This document shows positions 54,016 to 62,500 of a DNA stretch of 64,000 nt, piece after piece. The stretch is from Mycobacterium sp. BK086 (lineage in GTDB: Bacteria > Actinomycetota > Actinomycetes > Mycobacteriales > Mycobacteriaceae): the NCBI GenBank assembly GCA_004362315.1, contig SNWL01000006.1, positions 434,001 through 498,000 on the forward strand, given 5' to 3'. The position numbers and the translations under genes were made by a program. The notes under the pieces are model-generated. The model made no database searches, had not been told where the DNA came from, and worked only from the letters and a program-made list of their open reading frames with translations. Position 1 is the first letter of the stretch, and every line of letters begins with the position of its first letter.

Positions 54016-55641
54016 CTAGTTGGGATCGGCTGTATCCGAAGCATTTTCGCCAGCTTGATCCGTTTCGGCGCTGGCGCTGAAGCGAATCCGCAGTTCTGTC
54101 TTCAGCACTTTGCCAGCGGGGTTGCGGGGTAAGGCATCCACGATTTCGAGGCCCTTGGGGTGCTTGTAACGGGCCAAACGTTGGGTCAGGAACTCGTCGA
54201 GTTCGGCCAGTCGAAGTTCGCCAGATGAGATGGCCGCGACCGCGACCGGGACCTCACCCCACTTCGGATGGGTGCGACCGATGACGGCCACCTCGACGAT
54301 CGCCGGGTGGGCGGCAAGGACGTTCTCCACCTCTGCGCAATAGATGTTCTCGCCACCGGAGATGATCATGTCCTTTTTCCGGTCGACGACCCAGACGTAT
54401 CCGTCGGCGTCCATTTTGACCAGATCGCCCGAGTGGAACCAGCCGCCGGCAAACGCCTCGGCGGTGGCCTCCGGGTTGTTCCAGTAGCCGGCCATGAGAG
54501 TCGGTGCGCGATAGACGATTTCGCCGACCTCGCCCACCGGCACGTCGTTCATGTCTTCGTCGACGACGCGGGCGGCGACGGTCGGGATGACTTTGCCGAC
54601 CGATCCGCGCTTCCTGATCGCGTCGTCGCCGAGCAACATGCACGTCACCGGCGACATCTCGGTCTGGCCGAACGCAGCGAGGATCTTGCTGTCGGGGAAC
54701 GTTTCCGACATCTCGCGCAGCAGGGTGTCCGAAGCCGGGGCCGCACCCCAGGACAGGGACCGCAGCCGGATGTCGCGCGGCTTGGCCTGCTGAGCCGCGC
54801 AGACCGCCTGCCACTGCGCGGGCACCAGGAAGATTCCGGTGACCCGTTCGGCCTCGAGAACGTCGAGCAGTTGCCCCGGGTCGAACCCACCCAGCGGGTG
54901 GATGACGGTCGGGGTGCCCAGGATCAGGCCGCCGAGGGTGTTGCCGATGCCGGCGATGTGGAACAGCGGCACCCCGATGAACCCGACGTCGTGATTGATG
55001 TCAGGGCCGGTGGTGTACATCCCGGTCATGGCCTGGCCGGCCAGGTTGGTGTGGGTCAGCACCGCGCCCTTGGGGCGCCCGGTGGTGCCCGAGGTGTACA
55101 TGATCAGGGCCGGGCTGTCGTTGGGGATGTCGACGGGCTCGTGCTGCTCGCCCTCTTCGACGATGAGGTCCTCGTAGCCGAGCACACCGTCGTCGGTCGC
55201 GCCGCCGGCCACGATGACGCTGGTCAATGCCGGTGCCAGATCACGGACGGCCTTGGCGACGTCGGCGAGCACGGTCTCGGTGACCACCACCGCCGCCTCG
55301 CAGTCCTGGACCAGGAAGGCCAGCTCGGGCGGGGTCAGCCGGAAGTTGACCGGGACCGCGATCGCGCCCAACTGGTTAGCGGCCAGGGTGGCCTCGACGA
55401 ACTCGGGGCGGTTGAGCATCAGGATCATCACCCGGTCGCCGAACCGGACACCGCGCCGGCTCAGCGCATTCGCCAGGGCGGTGACCCGGCGGTCGAAGTC
55501 GGCCCAGGTGGTGGTGTGGCCCATGAAGCGCAGTGCGGTCGCGTCCGGCTGCATGAGTGCGTGCCGGGCCAGTTGGTTCGTCCAGTTCTGGCGGCGCGCG
55601 AGGTAGGGCTGGTCGGTGGTCGCGGTCAGCTGCCTGGTCAC
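54016..55641 (-). CDS. fadD5: Fatty-acyl-CoA ligase FadD5
   Basis: A 541-residue ANL-superfamily enzyme. P-loop YTSGTTGRPKG (182-192), hinge region GWFHSGDLVKMDADGYVWVVDRKKDMIISGGENIY and C-terminal catalytic Lys in NPAGKVLKTELR are all intact. It activates fatty acids to acyl-CoA, plausibly those imported by Mce1. GTG start. First gene of the mce1 operon, transcribed away from mce1R with 145 nt between. Confidence 0.95.
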   Translation of the reverse strand: MTRQLTATTDQPYLARRQNWTNQLARHALMQPDATALRFMGHTTTWADFDRRVTALANALSRRGVRFGDRVMILMLNRPEFVEATLAANQLGAIAVPVNFRLTPPELAFLVQDCEAAVVVTETVLADVAKAVRDLAPALTSVIVAGGATDDGVLGYEDLIVEEGEQHEPVDIPNDSPALIMYTSGTTGRPKGAVLTHTNLAGQAMTGMYTTGPDINHDVGFIGVPLFHIAGIGNTLGGLILGTPTVIHPLGGFDPGQLLDVLEAERVTGIFLVPAQWQAVCAAQQAKPRDIRLRSLSWGAAPASDTLLREMSETFPDSKILAAFGQTEMSPVTCMLLGDDAIRKRGSVGKVIPTVAARVVDEDMNDVPVGEVGEIVYRAPTLMAGYWNNPEATAEAFAGGWFHSGDLVKMDADGYVWVVDRKKDMIISGGENIYCAEVENVLAAHPAIVEVAVIGRTHPKWGEVPVAVAAISSGELRLAELDEFLTQRLARYKHPKGLEIVDALPRNPAGKVLKTELRIRFSASAETDQAGENASDTADPN

Positions 55642-55713
55642 TTGTCCTCTTTATCCGTCCGTCTGGCGTGAACGTTGCGTGAACCCGATGCTGGAGAACG
55701 CAGGAATCGTTAT

Positions 55714-55725
55714 ATTTGATCAAAT
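55714..55725. promoter_or_regulatory. Probable Mce1R operator
   Basis: ATTTGATCAAAT is a perfect 12-bp palindrome in an AT-rich island between fadD5 and mce1R, as expected for a FadR-subfamily GntR repressor of the two divergent units. Confidence 0.65.
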
Positions 55726-55786
55726 CTGTTGTTGCTTGGGTCACACTATTGCCTGGCCGCTCCCCACACAAGTCCTCGGAGGTCAC

Positions 55787-56479
55787 GTGAACGCACCGGC
55801 TTCCGCACGGCTTGAAAACCGTCGAGGACGCCGTCGCTCACAGCTGTCGGACGAGGTCGCGGCCCACCTCAGGGAAGCGATCATGACCGGCGCGCTGCGG
55901 CCCGGCACGTTCATCCGGCTCGACGAGACGGCCGCCCGGCTCGGCGTCAGCATCACCCCGGTGCGCGAGGCGCTGCTGACCCTGCGGGGCGAGGGGATGG
56001 TGGCGCTGGAACCGCGGCGCGGTTACGTGGTGCAACCGCTGAGTCGCCAGGACGTCGCCGATATCTATTGGCTGCAGGCCACGATCGCCAAGGAACTGGT
56101 GACCAGTGCGGCCGAGCGACTGACCGAGGGGCAGATCGTCGAGCTGGAGGACGCCAACGAACGGCTGGCCGCCGCGGTCGTCGAGGGCGATCCGACGACC
56201 ATCGGTGCCGCCGAGTTCGCGTTTCACCGGTTGCTCAACCGTGGGGCCGGGCGGATGAAGCTGGCCTGGTTCCTGCTGCACGCCGCGCGCTACATGCCGC
56301 CGCAGATCTACGTCACCGACGCGTCATGGGGTGAGGCGTCCGTCGAGACTCATCGCCAGCTGATCGCCGCGCTGCGCCGCCGCGACACGGCGTCGCTGGT
56401 GGAGCTGTCCGGGGCGGAGTTCAGCGATGGTGTGGACCGGCTGCTCGAACAGCTGGAGCGCAACGGGATGTGGCGCTGA
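55787..56479 (+). CDS. mce1R: GntR-family repressor Mce1R
   Basis: A 230-residue FadR-subfamily GntR protein. The winged helix (QLSDEVAAHLREAIMTGALRPGTFIRLDETAARLGVSITPVREALLTLRGEGMVALEPRRGYVV) is followed by an FCD-type helical effector domain with metal-binding His candidates (FAFHRLLN, VETHRQLI). The GTG at 55787 has GGAGG 4-5 nt upstream; the frame's longer N-terminus is rejected. Divergent from fadD5 as Rv0165c is, and known in M. tuberculosis to repress mce1. Confidence 0.93.
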   Translation: MNAPASARLENRRGRRRSQLSDEVAAHLREAIMTGALRPGTFIRLDETAARLGVSITPVREALLTLRGEGMVALEPRRGYVVQPLSRQDVADIYWLQATIAKELVTSAAERLTEGQIVELEDANERLAAAVVEGDPTTIGAAEFAFHRLLNRGAGRMKLAWFLLHAARYMPPQIYVTDASWGEASVETHRQLIAALRRRDTASLVELSGAEFSDGVDRLLEQLERNGMWR

Positions 56480-56923
56480 CTAGCTGCTGGCGCTCAGTTG
56501 CTCGGCGCGCGTCTTGAGGTTGTTGGCCAGATGCTCGAGCACATCGTTCACGAGCTTCTTGACCATCATGTCCGGCACCGGCAGCGAGACCTCGACCTCC
56601 AGGTCCACCGTGAGCAGGCTCGACGGCCCCATTGCGACCACCGAGAACAGCTGGTCCTGCTTGGTGAACACCTCGCCCTGCTGCAGCACGGTCTGGATCT
56701 GATTGTCGCCGGGGTAATAGACAGCCTGGATGAAGGTGCCCGACTGCCCCTGGATCTCCATGTCGAGGCGCAACTGGCTGGGCCGGCCGTCGTCGTAGCG
56801 GGCCAGGACGTAGACGGCCTTGGCCTCGTCGTTCCATTCCGGGTACTTCTCGAAATCGGCGACGATGGCCAGGATCGACTCGGCATCGGCATTGACTTCG
56901 ACGGTCTTACTGACGAGCGGCAT
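56480..56923 (-). CDS. SRPBCC/COQ10-type protein TB18.5 (Rv0164-like)
   Basis: A 147-residue START/polyketide-cyclase-like protein (VEVNADAESILAIVADFEKYPEWNDEAKAVYVLARYDDGRP; LPVPDMMVKKLVNDVLEHLANNLKTRAE). The fold makes a hydrophobic cavity for lipids or quinones. No signal peptide. It is adjacent to mce1R, as Rv0164 is to Rv0165c. Its stop directly abuts the mce1R stop. The ligand is unknown. Confidence 0.88.
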   Translation of the reverse strand: MPLVSKTVEVNADAESILAIVADFEKYPEWNDEAKAVYVLARYDDGRPSQLRLDMEIQGQSGTFIQAVYYPGDNQIQTVLQQGEVFTKQDQLFSVVAMGPSSLLTVDLEVEVSLPVPDMMVKKLVNDVLEHLANNLKTRAEQLSASS

Positions 56924-56942
56924 CGGGCGAGTCTATCGGCGG

Positions 56943-57593
56943 TTAGGCGTTGGCCTTGTCGACGTTGGCCGCCGGGCCCAGCGGTGACTCGGCCCGGACC
57001 TTCTCGTCGCGGATCAGGCCGCGCAGCAGCGCGGTGCTGAACTCGGCGGCGATCTCCTTGGCGGTGCGCCGGCCGTCCGGGCGCAGCCAGCGATAGGCAC
57101 CCAGCGTCATCCCGATGTAGCCCAGCGCCACCACGTGGGTATCGCACTCGAAGAACTCGCCGCTGGCAATGCCGCGCCCGATCAGGCCGTGGACGTGCTC
57201 GTACACCAGGGATTCCTTTTCCCTGACCTCGGCGACCTGCTCCTCGGTGAACCACTCGGTGATGTAGGGCGCCTCCTGGAAGTACACCGCCGCGCCCTCG
57301 GGGTTGTCGGCGATATTCGTCAGCAGCCGGACGGTGTACTGGTAGAGCGCCTCGCGGGCGGTCCAGGACGGATCGTCGTGAACGGCTTCCAGAGTGTTGT
57401 CGGCGGCCCGGCGGTAGATGTCGAACAGGATCAGCGACTTGCTGGCGTAGTAGTGGTAGACGGTCGCCTTGTTCAGGCCGACGACGTCGGCGACATCATC
57501 CATCCTGGTGCCGTGATAACCGCGCGCGGCAAAGAGCTTGGTGGCGACAGTCAGCAGCTCTTCGCGCCGGGTCATCCCGTTTTCGGGTGGCAT
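56943..57593 (-). CDS. TetR-family regulator (Rv0158-like)
   Basis: A 216-residue TetR protein with HTH REELLTVATKLFAARGYHGTRMDDVADVVGLNKATVYHYYASKSLILFDIYRRA and a ligand domain (YFQEAPYITEWFTEEQVAEVREKESLVYEHVHGLI). Very similar to the M. tuberculosis Rv0158 sequence as I recall it. It is 19 nt upstream of the TB18.5 gene on the same strand and may form an operon with it. Genes of this subfamily (KstR-like) often control lipid catabolism, but the regulon is not known. Confidence 0.88.
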   Translation of the reverse strand: MPPENGMTRREELLTVATKLFAARGYHGTRMDDVADVVGLNKATVYHYYASKSLILFDIYRRAADNTLEAVHDDPSWTAREALYQYTVRLLTNIADNPEGAAVYFQEAPYITEWFTEEQVAEVREKESLVYEHVHGLIGRGIASGEFFECDTHVVALGYIGMTLGAYRWLRPDGRRTAKEIAAEFSTALLRGLIRDEKVRAESPLGPAANVDKANA

Positions 57594-57647
57594 GATGTCC
57601 TCGCTTGTCCTTTTTCCGGGCTTGTCTTCATGGGAAGGCCCGGCTCT

Positions 57648-57666
57648 CTATCAACTGGTTGGATAG
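57648..57666. promoter_or_regulatory. Candidate TetR operator
   Basis: CTATCAACTGGTTGGATAG has CTATC/GATAG arms around AAC..GTT and lies 55 nt upstream of the TetR start, in an otherwise featureless leader. Imperfect symmetry keeps this tentative. Confidence 0.35.
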
Positions 57667-57743
57667 TTTAATGACCGGTGTCGCGGTATGGACCCGCGGA
57701 CTAGACTCAGCCGAAGTTGCGGTAGCTCTGGGAGGTGTGGCGG

Positions 57744-57854
57744 ATGGATCCGAATCCGGATTACGACGCAAGCGATGAGGTCGAGTACTTCTTCAGCTGG
57801 CTTCCGTGGGCATTGCGTGGGGTGTACCCGCCGCCCGCGTATCCGCCGGTTTAA
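57744..57854 (+). CDS. Possible 36-residue small protein
   Basis: An ATG ORF with GGGAGG about 10 nt upstream encodes an acidic N-terminus (MDPNPDYDASDEVEYFF) followed by a Trp/Leu segment and a Pro-rich end (PPPAYPPV). I recall a tiny annotated M. tuberculosis ORF beside Rv0158 (Rv0157A) and would test homology. It overlaps only the most upstream alternative start of the LtrA-like gene. Confidence 0.45.
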   Translation: MDPNPDYDASDEVEYFFSWLPWALRGVYPPPAYPPV

Positions 57855-57874
57855 GCCAGCCTGACCGAATACCT

Positions 57875-59023
57875 TTGCCGGCCGGCCTGCGGGCGATGCT
57901 CGCCCGCGACCCCGATGAACCGCACCGCGCGGCCAGCTCGCTAGAGCTCCTTTTCGACCTCGTCTTCGTGGTCGCCGTGTCCCAGGCGTCCGGTGCCCTG
58001 CACCACATCTGGGAGGAACAGCATTTCGTCGAGGGCCTGGTGTCCTACGCGATGGTGTTCTTCGCGATCGTCAACGCCTGGAAGGATTTCACCTGGTTCG
58101 CCAGCGCCTACGACACTGACGACTGGCTCTACCGGCTGACGGCATTCGTCCAGATGGGCGGCGCGTTGGTGATCGCCGCAGGGGCGCAGAGCGCGATGCT
58201 GGACAAAGACTTCGGGACCATCGTCGCCGGCTACGTGATCATGCGGGTGGCCTCGGCCGCACAGTGGATCCGGGCAGCGATCACCGATCGCGAACACCGG
58301 GGCACCTGTGTGCGGTACGCGGTCGGCATCGTCGTCGTCCAGGTGCTGTGGGTGTCCTGGTGGTTCTTTCACGGCCCGGTGTGGCTGTATGTGTTTCTGG
58401 CGGCGGCCGATCTGGCGGTCTCGCCGATCGCCGAGCGATACCGGCCAACGGCCTACCACCATCACCACATCGCCGAGCGCTACGGCTTGTTCACGCTCAT
58501 CGTCCTCGGTGAATCGATCCTGGCGGCGGCCAATTCGATCATCGGCGGGGTGTCGAACGACGATGCCCGGGTCGGCCTGATCGGAGTCGCGGCGTGCGTG
58601 CTGGCCATTGTCACCTCGATGTGGTGGATCTACTTCGACCGCCCACAGCATCACCAGACACTGACGTTGCGCCGGTCATTCTTCTGGGGCTACCTGCACT
58701 ACTTCATCTTCGCTGCGGCCGCGGCGTTCTCGGCCGGGGTTGAGGTGACCGTCGCCGAGCACCTCGGTGAAAGCCACCTCTCGCATACGGCGGCGGGCCT
58801 GACGCTGACCGTCCCGCTGGCGGTGTTCCTGCTGACGACCTGGCTGGTGCTCGACGCCGGCCGGCGTGACATCTTCCAAACCGCCGGCGTGATGGTGCTG
58901 ACCATCGCCATGGTGGCCGCAGCGCTGCTGCCCGCGCCGACGTTCGCTGCGGCCGTGATCATGGTGGCCGCGGCGGCGCTCGTCAGCTGGCGACACTCGG
59001 CCGATAAGCTTCCTGCCTTGTGA
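57875..59023 (+). CDS. Low-temperature-requirement A (LtrA)-like membrane protein
   Basis: About 382 residues with around 10-11 TM helices. The LtrA signature is present: RDPDEPHRAASSLELLFDLVFVVAVSQASGALHHIW, HHHHIAERYGLFTLIVLGESILAAANS, and RRSFFWGYLHYFIFAAAAAFSAGVEV. Function in bacteria is unknown. The start is uncertain: GTG 57806, TTG 57875 and ATG 57896 are all in frame. TTG 57875 leaves a short N-terminus like that of relatives and avoids the small upstream ORF. The thioesterase gene starts at an overlapping GTGA. Confidence 0.85.
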   Translation: MPAGLRAMLARDPDEPHRAASSLELLFDLVFVVAVSQASGALHHIWEEQHFVEGLVSYAMVFFAIVNAWKDFTWFASAYDTDDWLYRLTAFVQMGGALVIAAGAQSAMLDKDFGTIVAGYVIMRVASAAQWIRAAITDREHRGTCVRYAVGIVVVQVLWVSWWFFHGPVWLYVFLAAADLAVSPIAERYRPTAYHHHHIAERYGLFTLIVLGESILAAANSIIGGVSNDDARVGLIGVAACVLAIVTSMWWIYFDRPQHHQTLTLRRSFFWGYLHYFIFAAAAAFSAGVEVTVAEHLGESHLSHTAAGLTLTVPLAVFLLTTWLVLDAGRRDIFQTAGVMVLTIAMVAAALLPAPTFAAAVIMVAAAALVSWRHSADKLPAL

Positions 59024-59493
59024 GCGACTGGACAACCACCGCGGCGCGCCCGCACGAGATGCGGCTTCGCCTGGACTCCTACCCCGTCATCGACGCCATC
59101 CAGGCGCGCTATGGCGACATGGACACCAACGCACACCTCAACAACCTGGCGCTGGAGTCACTGCACGAGAACGCGCGGGCGACCATGAACCGCAGCCTGT
59201 TCGCCGATATCTACGACAGGAAGACCCGCCGTCTGCGCCTGGTCACCTCGCAGAACGCGGTGCACTTCCTCGCCGAGGTGCACTGGCCGGGGACCATCCA
59301 GACCGGGGCCGGGGTGGGCCGCATCGGCCGTACCTCGTTCGTGGCGTCGACGGGATTGTTCGTCGAGGGCAGATGCGTCGGCCTGTGCGACACCGTGCTG
59401 GTCTTCCTCGGCGACGAGGGCCCGACGCCGATTCCCGAGGAATGGCTGCCCGCCCTGGAAAAGGTCAGATTGGGCGCGCCGAGATCGACGTAA
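59020..59493 (+). CDS. Hotdog-fold acyl-CoA thioesterase (4HBT family)
   Basis: A 157-residue protein of the thioesterase/4HBT family with YGDMDTNAHLNNLALESLHENAR, the hotdog active-site helix with the conserved Asp (DMDTNAH), and a core LVTSQNAVHFLAEVHWPGTIQTGAGVGRIGRTSF. GTG start overlaps the LtrA-like stop (GTGA). Possibly the Rv0163 counterpart, although gene order here differs. It likely hydrolyses short or medium acyl-CoA. Confidence 0.82.
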   Translation: MSDWTTTAARPHEMRLRLDSYPVIDAIQARYGDMDTNAHLNNLALESLHENARATMNRSLFADIYDRKTRRLRLVTSQNAVHFLAEVHWPGTIQTGAGVGRIGRTSFVASTGLFVEGRCVGLCDTVLVFLGDEGPTPIPEEWLPALEKVRLGAPRST

Positions 59494-59557
59494 TACCGCC
59501 TTGCACTTGGACTTTCGCTGCTAAGTGTCGGTTTGGGCGACTCGCAAGACAGATGGT

Positions 59558-62500
59558 CTAATTCGTCGGAATGCTGTAACCGTACGAATTGATCGGGGTG
59601 ATCTGCACATTGCCGGAGGCAGACACCGTCAACTTGAACACCATCCAGTAGGTCCCTCCGCTCACGCCGTCGCCGATGTAGGCGGCGTGAACTTGCGCAT
59701 CGTTGGTGTAAACCTGCACGGTCACACCAGATGTCGCGAGCGCGGTCGACTCGCTCGAGCCCCTGTTCGAGTAATCGTGGACGTAGAAGTAGTAATCACC
59801 CGCGGTCGGGATACGAATCGTTGTCGCCTCGGGTCCGTATGACGTGGTGTCGTCGTAGTCCAGATCAGCGACCAGTGAGTCGGCAGAGTAGTAGGTCTTG
59901 CCGCCGTACCACGTGTGGAAACGCGAACCGTCCTGTGTGACAGCCGGTCCGGTCAGATGCGAGTCCAGATCGCTCGGTGTCTGTCCCCAGCGCAGCACGA
60001 TGCGAACCTGAGCGTTGTCGTAGATCCCGACGGAATCAAATGCGTCAACGACTGCCTGCACCTGGTCCTGGCTGAAGCCGAGGGCTTGAGAACTACTGAT
60101 GATCGCAGCGCGGGCATCGACGAATTTTGCGGTCGAACTGAGCCTGAACATCGAGTTGTAGTAAACGTGTGCCCAGGTTTCACTGGTGATCGCGGCGGTT
60201 CGCGGATCGGTCATCATCGTGTACGCGGCCAAGTTGAAGATGCCGCTGTTCGTGTGCACGCCCCCGTAGTCGCATTCCCTGGTGGTGCAGCCAGGGTTGT
60301 CCAGATCGGCGTAGTTTTCGGGCTGCCCGTAGAGCGAGGGGTCAGAAAGCGATCGACGGAAGATTCCGGTGGTGTCGTTCGGTACGTCCTCGCCGAAAAC
60401 CCAACGTCCGTCGCCCACTTTGCCTTCGATGATGCTGCCCATGATGTCGGCGTACGACTCGTTGAGCGCACCTGACTCGCCGGCATAGACCAATCCGACA
60501 TTCCCGCCGACGATTTTCGAGATGACCGCATGGGTGAACTCGTGGCCGACGATGTCCAGGGCGTATTCCGATCGCATGCCGAAGGCGAATTGCTGCGCGG
60601 TCCCACTCCAAAAGGCATTTGCCCATGGGCCGTTCACCAGAGTGATCACAATTCCTGTGTTTTGGCCGTCATAGGAGGCTCTGCCGAGAACGTTCGCGTA
60701 GAAGTTGTAGACCCTCGACATATTGTTGTATGCGATCGACGTGGAGTCGTTCAAGTTCACGCTCACCGCGTGGCCGGGCAACTCGGCAGGCCCGGTGTGT
60801 CCCGATGGATCGGCGCTGGTTCCGGTGACATTCATGTAGATCACGCCAGAACTCACATCCGCGTCAGCGATGTTCGAAACCCCGATCAGCACAGTTCCGG
60901 CATTGGCGCCGTTGGCATACACGTAATACGTGCTGCTGATGTAGGGCAGATCCGCCGCGGGACTGGTCGTGCTGGCATTGACTTGCCAAGCCAGCGATGG
61001 CGAAACAGCGGCGTCGAGAGCGTAGACGACAAGCTCGCCGCTGACCGTCACGCTCGCAAGGATCGTTGCTTGATCCTCGGGTGACAATTGATCGCCGACG
61101 CTGCCCAACAGCGCCGCCTGAACAACCGCGACTGCCTGCTCCAGGCCGATATCAGCCGTCGTGTTTACGTTCTGAATACCCTTGACGTAGTAGCTGAATA
61201 AGCTCGTGGCAGTACCGGCACCATCGGTCACGAGAATTACCTGACTGCCCACTACCCGCACACCGTTGACCTCTTGGGACAGCCGGTAGAAGGTCTCGTC
61301 AACACCGGCCCCAGTCGACTGCGCCACGATGTTCACTGCCGTTGCAAACGCTCCGTCCGCGCCAAGCACCGCACCCAATTTGTTGATCAGGGCGGCCGCA
61401 TCGGCATTGCTTGCCACGGTGTCATCACTGAACGTCCCGTCGATGACCCGGATCGTCCCGTCGTTGTTCTCCGACACAGCCACAACGTCTTGCGCGACAA
61501 GCCCTTCCAAGTCGGCAAGGGTCAGGACGCCGTCGTCGTCCGGATGAGTGCCATCACCGGCTGGTGTCACGATGATGTTCACAGTCCCAGTGGCGGTGCC
61601 GCCCTGACCGTCGTCGACGGTATAGGTGAAGGTGTCGCCGCCGACGTAGTCGGCGGCCGGCGTGTAGGTCACGGAACCGCCTGACACTGCGGCCGTGCCG
61701 TGAGCAGGTGCTGTGACCCCCGTCAATGCCAGTGTGTCGCCATCGACATCACTGTCGTTGTCCAACACCGCGATCACTGCCACCGCGTCCGCGGCGACGA
61801 CGGCCGAATCGCCAACGAGATGCGGCACGTCGTTGACCGCCGCCACGACAATTGTGACAACGGCGGGAGCGCTGGTCGCAGAACCATCCGTCACCGTGTA
61901 TGTAAATGAGTCTGCGCCAAAATAATTCGCATTGGGAACGTACGACCAACTGTCACCGGTGAGCGTCACCACGCCGTGAGACGCCGGCGCGCCGACCGCA
62001 TACGTCAGCGATGCGGAATCAATATCCGAGCCCGCCAATGTGCCCGTGATCGTGCTGTCCTCAGCCCCTGCGCCAGTCAACCCCTCGGCGGCGACCGGTG
62101 CGTCGTTGACTGCAGCCACGGTCACCGCGACAGTGCCCGTCGCCGTACCGCCATGTCCGTCAGAGAGGGTGTAGGTGAAGGTGTCTGCGCCGTTGTAGTC
62201 CGCGTCAGGGGTGTAGGTGACGGAGCCCCCTGCCAGCACCGCCGAGCCATGCGCCGGTGTCGAGACACCCGTCACGGTCAGCACATCTCCGTCGACATCG
62301 GAGTCATTGCCTGTCAACGTGACCACGGGGACCGAAACCGGTGTGTCCTCAGCGGTACTCGCCGCATCAGCCACCGCAGCCGGTGCGTCGTTGACCGCAG
62401 TGACGGTCACCGCAACGGTGCCCGTCGCCGTCCCGCCATGGCCGTCAGAAACCGTATAGGTGAAGCTGTCCGCCCCGGCGAAATCAGCGTTCGGCGTATA

